Source: Rhodopirellula europaea 6C (GTDB lineage Bacteria > Planctomycetota > Planctomycetia > Pirellulales > Pirellulaceae). Taken from it: a stretch of DNA of 39,009 nucleotides. The position numbers and the translations under genes were made by a program. The first letter of the stretch is position 1. Every line of letters starts with the position of its first letter. Below the pieces are notes generated by a model that was given only the letters and a program-made list of their open reading frames with translations, was not told the DNA's origin and searched no databases. The stretch spans positions 1 through 39,009 of the forward strand of contig NZ_ANMO01000142.1 in assembly GCF_000338295.1 (NCBI RefSeq), written 5' to 3'. Positions 8,791-18,199 of this stretch are shown piece by piece.

Positions 8791-11700
8791 ATGAAACCAA
8801 TGGCTACCGAATCGTTTTCTCTTCGAAGCTGTTGCCCTCGAACTTTCTTGCCAGTCTTGTTGGCGGGGATGGTCTGGATATTGGCGGCCGCCGACCACGT
8901 GACTTCCGCAGAGGAAGTCTCGTTCAATCAAGACATCCGCAGCGTGCTATCGGACAAATGCTTTCTGTGTCACGGACCGGATGAATCGACCCGAGAGGCT
9001 GGTTTGCGTTTGGATGTTCGATCCGAAGCGGTCGATGGTGGCGTGATCGTCCCAGGCGATGCCGACGCCAGCGAATTGCTGGCTCGGATCACCAGCGACG
9101 ATCCCGGTTTGGTGATGCCACCGCCCAGCACCGGTAAATCGATCACTGAGGCCGAACGCATCGCGATCGAGCGTTGGGTCGATCAAGGTGCCGCCTATGA
9201 AGAACACTGGGCCTACGTCCCGCCACGAGTCCCAGAGATTCCCAACGTTTCCAATTCGCAGTGGTGTCGCAACGACATCGATCGATTTGTGTTGGCGCGT
9301 TTGGAAGCGGAAGGTCGTTCTCCCAACCCGCCCGCAGACCGGGCGACGTTGCTGCGTCGTTTGTATTTGGACCTGACCGGATTGCCACCCACGCTCGAAA
9401 CGTTGGATCAAGTCGCAATGTCGGACGATCCAGATGCGATGGTGCAGCAGCAAATTGACGCAATGCTCGAATCCGTTTCCTTTGGCGAACGCTGGGCACG
9501 TTGGTGGCTCGACGCGGCACGCTACGCCGATTCGGCGGGCTATGAAAAAGACATGCAGCGGAACGTTTGGTTCTATCGCGACTGGGTGATCGACGCGATG
9601 CACCGCGATATGCCCTACGACCAATTCGTCATCCAGCAGATCGCGGGTGACTTGTTGCCTGGTGCAACACAGAGTCAACGCGTTGCGACCGGGTTTTTGC
9701 GAAACTCAATGACCAACGAAGAAGGCGGTGCCGACCCCGAGCAATTTCGCGTCGAAGGCATGTTTGACCGGATGGATGCGATCGGCAAATCAGTGCTGGG
9801 CATCACCACTCAGTGTGCCCAATGCCACACGCACAAATACGATCCGATCAGCCACCACGAATATTACGAAATGTTCGCGGCGCTGAATGATTTTCACGAA
9901 GCTTGCATCACTGTTTTTACGCCGGAGCAAGCCGAGCAACGTGATCATGTGTTGTCTTCGATTGACGCTGCGACAAAACAGTTTCAACGCGACCACGCTG
10001 ATTGGCGAAGTCTGGTTGCGCAGTGGGCTCGCACACGAGCGGGACGCGATACTACGTGGACGACGCTGCATCCCACGACGGTTCCATTCGAAGGGCAGAA
10101 GTTCAATGTGTTGGAAGATGGTTCCATCGTCAGTGAAAGCTATGCACCGACCAAAGCCAGCAATGACTTCACGCTGACCACGCACGTGGGCACGATCACC
10201 GCGGTGCGATTGGATGCTTTGACCCATCCGCAATTGCCTCGTGGTGGACCCGGACGCAGCATCGACGGCACGGGAGCCTTGACCGAGTTCAAACTCAACA
10301 TCGCTCCGCTTTCAAAAGAAAAAAATGGTGACCGCAAACCAGCGGTATCGGTGAAGTTCGTTCGAGCCTTCAGCGATGCCAACCCGCAACGCAGCAGGTT
10401 GAAACCACAGTACCGCAATCGAGACGCTGACAAAGACGAGCGAGTGGTGGGACCACCGGGATACGCGATCGATGGCGATGAGGCCACGGCTTGGACAACC
10501 GATATCGGACCCGGACGCAGCAATCAATCTCGTCACATCGTCTTTGTGCCCGAGACTCCCGTCGTGATCGATGACGACGCCGAGGTCACTTTCATCTTGG
10601 TGCAAAAGCACGGCGGTTGGAACAGCGACGACAACCAAAATTTCTTGATCGGTCGTTATCGCGTTAGCGTCACCGATGCGGCTGAGTTGCCGGCCCAAGC
10701 GGTTCTCACCGAATCCGAATCCGTTTTGGCGATGAACCCGGATGACTGGACGGACTCACAGGCGAAGCTGGCACTGGCCGCTTGGCATCGTGCGATCGCG
10801 TTGGGTGAATTAGCGGGTGAATCGGCGGGCGATGATACGACCCGCTCGGCCATCGAAAACGATTTGCTGAGTTTGGATTCCAAGATCGAATCGCTTTGGC
10901 AGCAATTCCCAGAGACAACCACGCAACTGGTCGCGCAGGCCACCCAGCGGCCTCGCGAAACGTTTGTGTTCTCACGTGGCGACTTCTTGAGTCCGACCGA
11001 TGCAGTGCAGCCTGACGCACCTGACTTCTTGCACGCGATGCCGAACGATGGTGCACCGGACCGGCTGCGATTCGCGAAATGGTTGGTGGCCAATGACTCA
11101 CCGACCACCGCGCGAGTGATCGTCAATCGAATGTGGCAGGCATACTTCGGTCGTGGTTTGGTCTCGACGCCGGAAGATTTTGGTTTTCAATCGTCCGCTC
11201 CGAGTCATCCGGAGTTGCTGGATTACCTGGCGACTGAATTGATGCAAAACGGTTGGCGACTCAAACACATTCATCGTTTGATTGTTGAGTCAGCGACTTA
11301 CCGTCAATCATCCATCGCTCCCGCGGATGCTTGGCGAGATGACCCAGACAATGAGTTGCTCGCCCGTGGACCACGACATCGCGTCGAAGCCGAGATGGTT
11401 CGTGATTTGGCGCTGTCGGTCAGTGGGTTATTGAATGAATCCGTGGGTGGACCGAGCGTTTATCCGCCGGCACCAGCATTTCTGTTTGAGCCACCAACCA
11501 GCTACGGTCCCAAGATTTGGAATACCTCGACAGGTACCGACCAGTACCGTCGCAGTCTGTACGTGCATCAGTACCGCAGCATCCCGTATCCGCCGCTGCA
11601 AGTTTTCGACGCACCCAAAGGCGATGCGGCTTGTGTTCGTCGCGAACAGAGCAACACGCCGCTTCAGTCTTTGGTGTTGATGAATGAACCGCAGTTCGTT

Positions 11701-12009
11701 GACGCAGCAAGGGCTTTCGCGGCACGTATTCTTCGCGAATCGCCAGACGATGATGCGGAACGAATTCAATTCGCGTTTCGATTGTGCACAAGCCGCGTGC
11801 CTGATGACGAGGAAGTTCAGATCTTGCTTCGGTTGCTACAAGAGCAACGGGAACACATCGCCGATGGCAACCTGGACCTGCAGGAACTGCTGGGGGTGCC
11901 CGCGGGGTTGTGCCATCAGTTGACCGGATTCGAGGCGACCGAGTTGGCGGCATGGATGACCGTCAGTCGCACGATTTTGAACTTGGATGAAACGATCACC
12001 AAATCATGA
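8791..12009 (+). CDS. Planctomycete cytochrome c / DUF1549 / DUF1553 protein
   Basis: A 1072-residue exported protein with the PSCyt1-PSCyt2-PSD1 architecture that is abundant in planctomycetes and has no established function. An N-terminal signal segment (about residues 15-40) precedes a cytochrome-c-like domain with haem motif CFLCH (57-61) and a possible Met ligand in LVMPPP. DUF1549 follows from about 155 (RFVLARLEAEG...) and carries a second haem motif CAQCH (342-346) near its end. A beta-rich middle section (about 420-620) contains a discoidin-like phrase, AIDGDEATAWTTD. DUF1553 fills about 750-1020 (KWLVAND, NRMWQAYFGRGLV, HPELLDYLA). ATG start at 8791; another ATG at 8800 is possible. 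Its stop overlaps the DUF1501 start. Confidence 0.92.
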   Translation: MKPMATESFSLRSCCPRTFLPVLLAGMVWILAAADHVTSAEEVSFNQDIRSVLSDKCFLCHGPDESTREAGLRLDVRSEAVDGGVIVPGDADASELLARITSDDPGLVMPPPSTGKSITEAERIAIERWVDQGAAYEEHWAYVPPRVPEIPNVSNSQWCRNDIDRFVLARLEAEGRSPNPPADRATLLRRLYLDLTGLPPTLETLDQVAMSDDPDAMVQQQIDAMLESVSFGERWARWWLDAARYADSAGYEKDMQRNVWFYRDWVIDAMHRDMPYDQFVIQQIAGDLLPGATQSQRVATGFLRNSMTNEEGGADPEQFRVEGMFDRMDAIGKSVLGITTQCAQCHTHKYDPISHHEYYEMFAALNDFHEACITVFTPEQAEQRDHVLSSIDAATKQFQRDHADWRSLVAQWARTRAGRDTTWTTLHPTTVPFEGQKFNVLEDGSIVSESYAPTKASNDFTLTTHVGTITAVRLDALTHPQLPRGGPGRSIDGTGALTEFKLNIAPLSKEKNGDRKPAVSVKFVRAFSDANPQRSRLKPQYRNRDADKDERVVGPPGYAIDGDEATAWTTDIGPGRSNQSRHIVFVPETPVVIDDDAEVTFILVQKHGGWNSDDNQNFLIGRYRVSVTDAAELPAQAVLTESESVLAMNPDDWTDSQAKLALAAWHRAIALGELAGESAGDDTTRSAIENDLLSLDSKIESLWQQFPETTTQLVAQATQRPRETFVFSRGDFLSPTDAVQPDAPDFLHAMPNDGAPDRLRFAKWLVANDSPTTARVIVNRMWQAYFGRGLVSTPEDFGFQSSAPSHPELLDYLATELMQNGWRLKHIHRLIVESATYRQSSIAPADAWRDDPDNELLARGPRHRVEAEMVRDLALSVSGLLNESVGGPSVYPPAPAFLFEPPTSYGPKIWNTSTGTDQYRRSLYVHQYRSIPYPPLQVFDAPKGDAACVRREQSNTPLQSLVLMNEPQFVDAARAFAARILRESPDDDAERIQFAFRLCTSRVPDDEEVQILLRLLQEQREHIADGNLDLQELLGVPAGLCHQLTGFEATELAAWMTVSRTILNLDETITKS

Positions 12010-13493
12010 AGTCTTTCAACATGTCTTACGCTCAACCGATCCGTCCAAATTCTGCCGACCCATCTCGATTCGCTATGGGATTGGATTTGTTACGTCGACG
12101 ATGGTTCCTGCAGCAGTGCGGACTCGGGTTGGGACACATTGCGCTGACGAGCTTGATGGCCGAAGCCGGAGACCTGGAACTGGCAGGCCCGGATCGGTCG
12201 GCGGTGGATCCCATGGCACCGAAGGCTCCGCATTTCCCCGCGAAAATCAAGAACGTCATTTTGTTGTTCATGGGCGGCGGACCCAGCCAGTTCGAAATGT
12301 TCGACTACAAACCAGCGCTGGAGCGGCTGGATGGAACCTTGCCGCCACCCGAGTTGCTGGATGGTTATCGAGCCGCGTTCATCAATCCCAATTCCAAATT
12401 GCTGGGACCCAAGTTCAAGTTTGAAAAGAAGGGGTCAGCCGGCACGCACATCAGCGAGTTGTTGCCTCACACCGCCGGTATGCTCGATGACATTTGTCTG
12501 ATTCGGTCGATGAAGACCGACGCGTTCAATCATGCTCCCGCGCAGTTGATGATGAGCACCGGTTCGCAGCAGTTCGGTCGGCCGAGCATGGGATCTTGGA
12601 CCACCTATGGGCTCGGCAGCGAGTCTCGCGATTTGCCTGCTTACGTTGTGTTCAACAGCGGCAAGAAGGGACCGAGTGCTGGAGCTGGAAATTGGAACTC
12701 GGGTTTCCTGCCGTCGTTGCATTCGGGCGTCGAGTTCCGAAGCAGCGGTGATCCGGTGCTGTATCTTTCCAACCCGCCCGGCATGAGCGATTGGTCACAA
12801 CGTCAATCGTTGCAGACCGTCAACGAGCTGAACCGGCGACGCTTGGACGTGGTCGGTGATCCCGAAATCGCCACTCGCATCAACGGCTATGAGATGGCAT
12901 ACCGGATGCAATCGAGTGCCCCCGAAGCGATGGCACTGTCCGATGAGCCAGAACACATCTTGAAGTTGTACGGCGCCGAACCCGGCAAGATGTCATTTGC
13001 AAACAACTGTTTGTTGGCGCGACGTTTGGTCCAACGAGGCGTCCGTTTTGTGCAGTTGTTCCATGAGTCATGGGATCAGCACGGTGGTTTGACGGGAGGC
13101 TTGAAGCAGAATTGTGGCGACACCGATCAGGCTTGTGCCGCTTTGGTGAAGGACTTGAAGCAACAAGGCATGTTGGATGAAACGCTGGTGATTTGGGGCG
13201 GTGAGTTTGGCCGCACCCCAATGGTTCAAGGAGGCAACGACGGTCGCGATCACCATCCCAATTCGTTCAGCATGTGGATGGCCGGCGGTGGGCTGAAGTC
13301 GGGCTTGGCTTACGGACAAACCGATGAGCTGGGGTTCGATGTCGCGGAGAACCCGGTGCACGTGCATGACTTGCACGCGACCATTCTGCACTTGCTTGGG
13401 TTTGACCACAAACAACTGACCTATCGTTTCCAAGGTCGTGATTATCGACTGACCGATGTGCACGGCGAGCTCGTTCACGACATCTTGGCGTGA
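12006..13493 (+). CDS. DUF1501 protein (alkaline-phosphatase/sulfatase-like fold)
   Basis: A 495-residue DUF1501 protein, the standard genomic partner of DUF1549/DUF1553 cytochromes in planctomycetes. The N-terminus has a twin-arginine-like stretch LLRRRWFLQQCGLGLG (about 28-43), suggesting Tat export. The family is distantly related to the alkaline phosphatase/sulfatase superfamily; metal-site-like segments seen here are GGGPSQFEMFDYKP, SWDQHGG and GGEFGRTP with GRDHHPNSFS. The actual reaction is unknown. The ATG at 12006 overlaps the upstream TGA (ATGA), so the two are translationally coupled; an internal ATG at 12021 is an alternative. A hairpin terminator lies 26 bp after the stop. Confidence 0.92.
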   Translation: MKSFNMSYAQPIRPNSADPSRFAMGLDLLRRRWFLQQCGLGLGHIALTSLMAEAGDLELAGPDRSAVDPMAPKAPHFPAKIKNVILLFMGGGPSQFEMFDYKPALERLDGTLPPPELLDGYRAAFINPNSKLLGPKFKFEKKGSAGTHISELLPHTAGMLDDICLIRSMKTDAFNHAPAQLMMSTGSQQFGRPSMGSWTTYGLGSESRDLPAYVVFNSGKKGPSAGAGNWNSGFLPSLHSGVEFRSSGDPVLYLSNPPGMSDWSQRQSLQTVNELNRRRLDVVGDPEIATRINGYEMAYRMQSSAPEAMALSDEPEHILKLYGAEPGKMSFANNCLLARRLVQRGVRFVQLFHESWDQHGGLTGGLKQNCGDTDQACAALVKDLKQQGMLDETLVIWGGEFGRTPMVQGGNDGRDHHPNSFSMWMAGGGLKSGLAYGQTDELGFDVAENPVHVHDLHATILHLLGFDHKQLTYRFQGRDYRLTDVHGELVHDILA

Positions 13494-13514
13494 CGACGCC
13501 TCCAGCGGGCGCAT

Positions 13515-13555
13515 GAAAAAACCTCGCGGTTCTTTGAAACGCGAGGTTGGTTGTT
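13515..13555. terminator. Hairpin terminator between convergent genes
   Basis: A perfect 9-bp stem AACCTCGCG (13520-13528) / CGCGAGGTT (13540-13548) with an 11-base loop. Read on the minus strand it is followed by six U, so it is a canonical intrinsic terminator for thioredoxin. On the plus strand the trailing sequence TTGTTTTC is a weaker U-tract that could serve the DUF1501 gene. Confidence 0.85.
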
Positions 13556-13570
13556 TTCGACGGGACGAAT

Positions 13571-13897
13571 TCAGCTGACCGAAGTCAGGGCGTCCTGCAA
13601 AGCGGCTTTGGGGCGAACACCAACGAAGGTGTCAGCGATTTCGCCGTTCTTGAACAGCAACAAAGTTGGGATGCTGTTGATGCCGAACTTTTGTGCGGCA
13701 CCTGGGTTATCGTCGATGTTGACTTTGCCAATCTTGACGCCAGGATTTTCCGAAGCGAGTTCGTCGATCATGGGTGCAATTTGACGGCAAGGACCACACC
13801 ATGGAGCCCAAAAATCAACCAGCACGGGGCTGTCGCTTTTGAGGACTTCGGAATCGAAATTGTCGTCGTTGAATTCTTTGACTGCTTCTGAGGCCAT
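13571..13897 (-). CDS. trxA: Thioredoxin
   Basis: A 108-residue cytoplasmic thioredoxin of normal length, reducing protein disulfides with electrons from thioredoxin reductase. The active site WCGPC is at residues 33-37 within VDFWAPWCGPCRQIAP, and the cis-proline loop SIPTLLLF follows. The open frame extends upstream to 13957, but the ATG at 13897 gives the standard N-terminus and has AAGGA about 8 bases upstream. It stands alone, with the shared terminator downstream and a ~250-bp gap upstream. Confidence 0.95.
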   Translation of the reverse strand: MASEAVKEFNDDNFDSEVLKSDSPVLVDFWAPWCGPCRQIAPMIDELASENPGVKIGKVNIDDNPGAAQKFGINSIPTLLLFKNGEIADTFVGVRPKAALQDALTSVS

Positions 13898-14144
13898 GGC
13901 CAAGGTCCTTGAACGTAACGGTGTTATTGGAAGGGTGATTTTAGAACCCGTTGGCAAACTGTCAATTTGCCTATCGGGGGTTTTGGGGTCTCTCGGACAA
14001 CCTGCCGCTGGGAGCGATTTCAGTCGTGATCTACGAAGTGAAACGCATCGTATCGGGAGGGAGCGTCCTCAATATGAAATGCCCATTTTTGATGAAGGCT
14101 CGCCAAATTGGTTTTCGCGGGCCCTGAAAACGGTGCTTTGCGAG

Positions 14145-14924
14145 CTAAATGGAATGCAAAGCCTGCGCCAACTGCCCGAGAATGATCGCGGTCGCTCCCC
14201 AGACTTGCACCGAACCGTGGTGAAATGCGGGCGCCGCGAAAGTCAATTGACCGGCGACGGTGTCGGGTTGGGTCGCAGATCGAAGCGATTTGGTTTGTTG
14301 AATCATGTCAATTTGACATGCTTTTTCTGCCTCCAACTGCCGAGAAGTCGCGATGGGAGTTTGTTGCAGGACCGTCTGAATCGGGAAATCGATCACTTCG
14401 TCGACCTCCCCAGGATCGGGCTGCCAATTTTGGTTTGGCGGATCGATCACGAACACGATTGGTGTGACCAAGTTGTCGCTGGCGTAGACATATTGGCGAG
14501 GCAAATTGCCACAGCACCGATGCACGTGGGCTGAACCGCCGAGTTCTTCTTCGAATTCTCGCAGTGCCGCACGGGGTGGCGTTTCGCCGCGTTCAATGCG
14601 TCCGCCGGGAAAACAGATCTGGCCTCCGTGATGTCGCAACGTTGTCGGACGCCGCGTCAACGGAATGGTCCATTCGCCACTGGCAGGGTCTTGGAACAAG
14701 CAAACTGCCACCGCTGCATGACGCGAAGAACACCGGTGTGGTCCACGGTGACGACCGTAAGCCAGATGCGGGGCCATCTCGCAACCGAAGTCTCGGTTCA
14801 GCGACCACGGCGGCAGTGCTTTGGCAGTTGACGGTGCAGAATCGCTGGGCAGCAGTTGCTGCGTCAGTCGATCAGCCAACCGGTCCACATCCTTTGGCAG
14901 ATCGCTGGTCAGTGAGGCCGCCAT
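14145..14924 (-). CDS. Nudix hydrolase, CoA-diphosphatase-like
   Basis: A 259-residue Nudix protein. The Nudix box runs from Gly108 to Gly129 (GX5E with Glu114, then REFEEELG at 122-129). Just before it, LRHHGGQICFPGG matches the NuCoA signature (LLTxRSxxLRxHxGQVxFPGG) of CoA pyrophosphatases such as NudL and NUDT7, which split CoA into phosphopantetheine and 3',5'-ADP. The first ~60 residues are longer than usual. ATG start at 14924. Its neighbours, thioredoxin and a sugar isomerase, do not suggest a pathway. CoA specificity is inferred from the motif only. Confidence 0.85.
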   Translation of the reverse strand: MAASLTSDLPKDVDRLADRLTQQLLPSDSAPSTAKALPPWSLNRDFGCEMAPHLAYGRHRGPHRCSSRHAAVAVCLFQDPASGEWTIPLTRRPTTLRHHGGQICFPGGRIERGETPPRAALREFEEELGGSAHVHRCCGNLPRQYVYASDNLVTPIVFVIDPPNQNWQPDPGEVDEVIDFPIQTVLQQTPIATSRQLEAEKACQIDMIQQTKSLRSATQPDTVAGQLTFAAPAFHHGSVQVWGATAIILGQLAQALHSI

Positions 14925-15063
14925 GGATGGGTTGGTGATCGGTGGCTGGGGGCAATTGACGGAATGGACGAGGCCACGAGTCCTTGCGGACGGGGCACGT
15001 TGCCTCGTCCACTACCAGGATACTTTGTGACCGAAATTTATCGTTGAAGGTTCACGCGAGGAG

Positions 15064-15843
15064 TTAGATCAACGTCTCGAGCAAACGTCGCAGCTTGCGA
15101 AGTTCGACTCGGTGGTCGTATTCGTCCATCGGGGTCATGTCGACGGTCAAAGCACGCGTGTACTTTTCACGTTCCAACTGGGTGACCAGTTTGCCGTAGT
15201 CAACTTCGCCTTGGCCCACGCTGACTTGAAACGCGTCTTTGCGAGTGTCGCGGAGGTGAACGTTGTGGACGAATTTCAGGATTTGATCGAATCCCTTGCC
15301 ACCGGCCATGGTCTTGCCCGCGGTCGGATTTTCGTGAGCGGCAACCAATGGAACGCTGGGGTCGAGCGTCACGCCCAATCCGTCGACGTTGTTGCAAAGC
15401 ACCAACAGGGTGTCCGGATCTTCGCTGAGGCAACCCAGCATCGAACGCACGTTGACGCGAACGCCTTCGCCTTCCGCGATCGCGACCAACCGTCGCAGGT
15501 GTTCGACTTCTTCGTTGAAGGGCGTGCCTTTTTCGCTGGACGGAACCGCGATGTTCACGACCTTGGTCGCTTTCGCGATCCGGCAGATGCCCTCGAAATC
15601 GGTGTAGTGTTGTTCGCCGGTTGATCCCAGTTCAACGCTGTAGCCACTGATTTCCAAACGGTGGGTGTGACGCAGCAATTGAATGCCACGGTCCTCATCG
15701 CTCAGCACATCGCTGGGGCGGCAGTGGGTGGACGACTCATGGATCGCGATCTCAATCGCAGTGAAATCCAGATCCTGAAGCAGTTCGATCGAGGCCTGCA
15801 ATTCAAGGTCTGGCCAGCATCGGGTCGAAGCAGCAACAAACAC
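15064..15843 (-). CDS. Sugar phosphate isomerase/epimerase-like TIM barrel
   Basis: A 259-residue protein of the xylose-isomerase-like/AP-endonuclease-2 TIM-barrel superfamily. It has the usual series of strand motifs: FTAIEIAIHESS near residues 27-38, VVNIAVPSS, VRVNVRSMLGCLSEDP, LGVTLDPSVPL (the Asp metal ligand region), VHNVHLRDT (His/Asp ligands) and a C-terminal ALTVDMTP. No signal peptide is present. The start is a GTG at 15843 with AAAGGA about 8 bases upstream. The superfamily covers many sugar isomerases and epimerases, so the substrate cannot be named. No sugar kinase or transporter is adjacent. Confidence 0.82.
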   Translation of the reverse strand: MFVAASTRCWPDLELQASIELLQDLDFTAIEIAIHESSTHCRPSDVLSDEDRGIQLLRHTHRLEISGYSVELGSTGEQHYTDFEGICRIAKATKVVNIAVPSSEKGTPFNEEVEHLRRLVAIAEGEGVRVNVRSMLGCLSEDPDTLLVLCNNVDGLGVTLDPSVPLVAAHENPTAGKTMAGGKGFDQILKFVHNVHLRDTRKDAFQVSVGQGEVDYGKLVTQLEREKYTRALTVDMTPMDEYDHRVELRKLRRLLETLI

Positions 15844-15982
15844 GCGGGAATCCTTTCAACAAAAAATCAATGAATCAGCGACCGCATTGTGGGGCCGCAT
15901 CAAGTTTACCTATTTAGGAAAGTCTGCGTTACTGGTGTAGTCTCCGCAGAGTCTCCATGTCAATTCGTTTTGAGCGGCTTCT

Positions 15983-16498
15983 TCAGGCCGCTTCGTTGAA
16001 GAGCTCGCCACCACCGCGATTTTGTTTCTGGCCGCTTTTGGCGCTGGGCTTGCCATAGGTCGGTGGTGCGGCGACGCCGGCCAATCGGTCGAGCATCTCG
16101 GATTGGAACTGCGTCAGGTGATACTGACAGACGAACAACGCGTTGGCACGTTGGTGCGTGGTTTTGATTTGCTCGGCCGCTTCGCCGCATCGTTTTGCCA
16201 ACCGGGCGTCTTCGATGCGTCGGGATGACAGCAGCTTTTCGGACAAGCTGAGTCCGTTGGCAGGTGCATCCTCATCGCGAAGCAATACGTCGCGACGTTC
16301 CACCATGGCCTCCAGTTGCGAAATCGTTTCGGCCAACTTGGCGGTGGATTCGTCGACTTCGTTGGGTCGAAGATTGATGGTGCGGACGCGAGTCTCGTCC
16401 AGGATCAGGTCCATCGCCTCGGTGATTTGAACCAGATCGTCGACATAATCGGAGACCCGTTGAGTCCATGATTCATGAGCAGACATAGAGTTGGTCAT
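15983..16498 (-). CDS. Small helical protein, probable FlgN-like chaperone
   Basis: A 171-residue, almost entirely helical protein, last gene of the flagellar rod/ring run. Length, predicted helices and a segment like AKLAETISQLEAMVERRDVLL (about residues 72-92) recall FlgN, the cytoplasmic chaperone for the hook-filament junction proteins FlgK and FlgL. Similarity is structural in style rather than motif-based, so the name is not assigned as a symbol. The C-terminus is a basic, glycine-rich tail. ATG at 16498; an in-frame ATG at 16486 is possible. A small stem (AGCGGC/GCCGCT) overlaps the stop codon but lacks a U-tract. Confidence 0.55.
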   Translation of the reverse strand: MTNSMSAHESWTQRVSDYVDDLVQITEAMDLILDETRVRTINLRPNEVDESTAKLAETISQLEAMVERRDVLLRDEDAPANGLSLSEKLLSSRRIEDARLAKRCGEAAEQIKTTHQRANALFVCQYHLTQFQSEMLDRLAGVAAPPTYGKPSAKSGQKQNRGGGELFNEAA

Positions 16499-16590
16499 CG
16501 TTCAATAGAAGGGCGGTCGGGAAAGGATTCGGTGGATATGGAACGAGAGAAACGGGTGAGCTTCACCGGTGAACGTTGCGGCTCACTCGA

Positions 16591-17091
16591 TCATGCTCGG
16601 CGTTGCATTTGAAAGAGTTGATACATCGGTTCGGCGATCGTTTCCGATGATGCGTCCGACATGGCTTCGACGAGGTGCTGGTCCATTTGTTGTTGAAAAA
16701 CCTCCTCGGTTCGCCCGCCATGGAAGTAGGCGGGTTTGCCAACCGATTCACGCATGGTCGACAACATGCTGCCAAACAACGTTTGTCCGACGAAGTCACC
16801 AAAGGCTTCCTTCAGCGGTTCTTCCTCTTTGCCGTCCGTACCAATCGTTTTGGAATTGGAAAGGGCGTCCAGATTGGCTCTGGCTTCGCCGCTGTGTGGC
16901 ATGGGCAACGAGGTTGCTTGCAACGACGACAGGCGGGATGACGAAAGCGGTGTCATGGCGGGTTCGACCTCAGGATCGAGAGTCGGCGATGGGAGGGCGG
17001 CATGGAAACCAAACGTCGGCAAACGTGATGTCTCTGTCTTCGTTGCCGATGAGTGATCTCTACCGAAAAATGACTTCGCCGTACAAGTCAC
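16591..17091 (-). CDS. flgJ: FlgJ N-terminal-like rod-binding protein
   Basis: A protein of up to 166 residues whose second half matches the rod-binding domain of FlgJ, which caps the growing flagellar rod. The conserved stretch runs through AFGDFVGQTLFGSMLSTMRE and then FHGGRTEEVFQQQMDQHL (about residues 96-136). The C-terminal muramidase domain of enterobacterial FlgJ is absent, which is common outside the gammaproteobacteria; a separate peptidoglycan hydrolase would be needed. The start is uncertain. The longest frame begins at a GTG (17091) overlapping flgI by 32 bp; an ATG at 16956 would give 121 residues, a normal size for a stand-alone rod-binding protein. Confidence 0.8.
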   Translation of the reverse strand: MTCTAKSFFGRDHSSATKTETSRLPTFGFHAALPSPTLDPEVEPAMTPLSSSRLSSLQATSLPMPHSGEARANLDALSNSKTIGTDGKEEEPLKEAFGDFVGQTLFGSMLSTMRESVGKPAYFHGGRTEEVFQQQMDQHLVEAMSDASSETIAEPMYQLFQMQRRA

Positions 17092-18199
17092 CTTTCGCTT
17101 TCAAGGTTTTGATAATGGCGATCAAGTCTTCCGTCGGGACGTCCAATGCGCCGAGGGCGTCCGCCAAACTTTTCAACTTGGCCGCTGCCGGAGTACCGTC
17201 GGGACCGACTTCAACGAATCGGCCACCACCGCCTGCTTCGATGCGCAGGTTTCGATGAGTGACCAGCACCGGCGCGATCTCGACGTCTTCGCCGATCACG
17301 ACCACGCCGTCGGCTTCGTTGATCACGACTCGTTTGCCGCGGTTCGCCAATTGGATTGGAATGTCCAACAGGAATGCGATGAACTTGATTGGGTTGTCGC
17401 GATACAGTGGCGGCACGGTGACCTCCACGTGCAATTGATCGATGGCGCGAGCGTGTGCGGTTTCTGGATTGCTGCCATTGGTCATTCGATTTGGGCTGGC
17501 CAAACGCGACGCGGTACGGTCACCCATTGTCAGCGATGTCAGGCTGTTGACTTCGTCTTCGATCCGTTGTGCAGTATTGAAGTCGGCAAAGTCTCGATCA
17601 ATGACCAATGTGATGCGATCGTTTTGAACGTAAGACGCTCGGACAGACGTTTCCATCTTGAGTCCGCCTTGGATGGATGCCGTCGTGGGAGGTGCATCGG
17701 CGGAAACCGAGATGCGTCCTTCTGCCATGCCGTAGACCGTTGGGTTGTCAGCTCGTGGACCAAGCATCGGAGTGAGCATCAGATAGCCTCCATCGAGGCT
17801 CTTGGCACTGATCGCATTGATCGTCACATCCAACACATCGCCTTGCTGCGCACCGACGGTTGGAATGGTGGCGCTGACAAAAACCATGGCGACATTCTTG
17901 GCATCGCCGACGTCTTCGATATTCAAACGTCCGGCCGCGTCCACTGCCATCGGCCCGCCCATCAATTGCATCATCCGAGCCAGTGCGCGCCCCTTAGGAG
18001 CCGCGTCGCCGTCGCCGGTTCCTTGCAGACCAACCACCAATCCGAGGCCTTGCAGGGTGTTGGTTTCTTGGCCTTTCAAGCGACACAGGTCGCCGAGTTT
18101 CAATCCACCTGCCATCGCCGATGGCAACTCGCAAGAAGCGGCGGCCCACAAAAATGCGGTGAAAAATACGGTCGTTCGAAGCATGCGTTGGCTGTTCAT
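17060..18199 (-). CDS. flgI: FlgI, flagellar P-ring protein
   Basis: A 379-residue precursor of the periplasmic P-ring protein, which forms the bushing around the rod in the peptidoglycan layer. A signal peptide covers about residues 1-30 (cleavage near AMA-GG). Family phrases follow: LCRLKGQETNTLQGLGLVVGL, GDGDAAPKG, SKSLDGGYLMLTPML, and the C-terminal LADALGALDVPTEDLIAIIKTLKAKG. The ATG at 18199 overlaps the TAA of flgH (TAATG), so the start is well fixed even though the frame is open to 18373. Presence of P- and L-ring genes indicates a flagellum crossing an outer membrane. Confidence 0.95.
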   Translation of the reverse strand: MNSQRMLRTTVFFTAFLWAAASCELPSAMAGGLKLGDLCRLKGQETNTLQGLGLVVGLQGTGDGDAAPKGRALARMMQLMGGPMAVDAAGRLNIEDVGDAKNVAMVFVSATIPTVGAQQGDVLDVTINAISAKSLDGGYLMLTPMLGPRADNPTVYGMAEGRISVSADAPPTTASIQGGLKMETSVRASYVQNDRITLVIDRDFADFNTAQRIEDEVNSLTSLTMGDRTASRLASPNRMTNGSNPETAHARAIDQLHVEVTVPPLYRDNPIKFIAFLLDIPIQLANRGKRVVINEADGVVVIGEDVEIAPVLVTHRNLRIEAGGGGRFVEVGPDGTPAAAKLKSLADALGALDVPTEDLIAIIKTLKAKGDLYGEVIFR

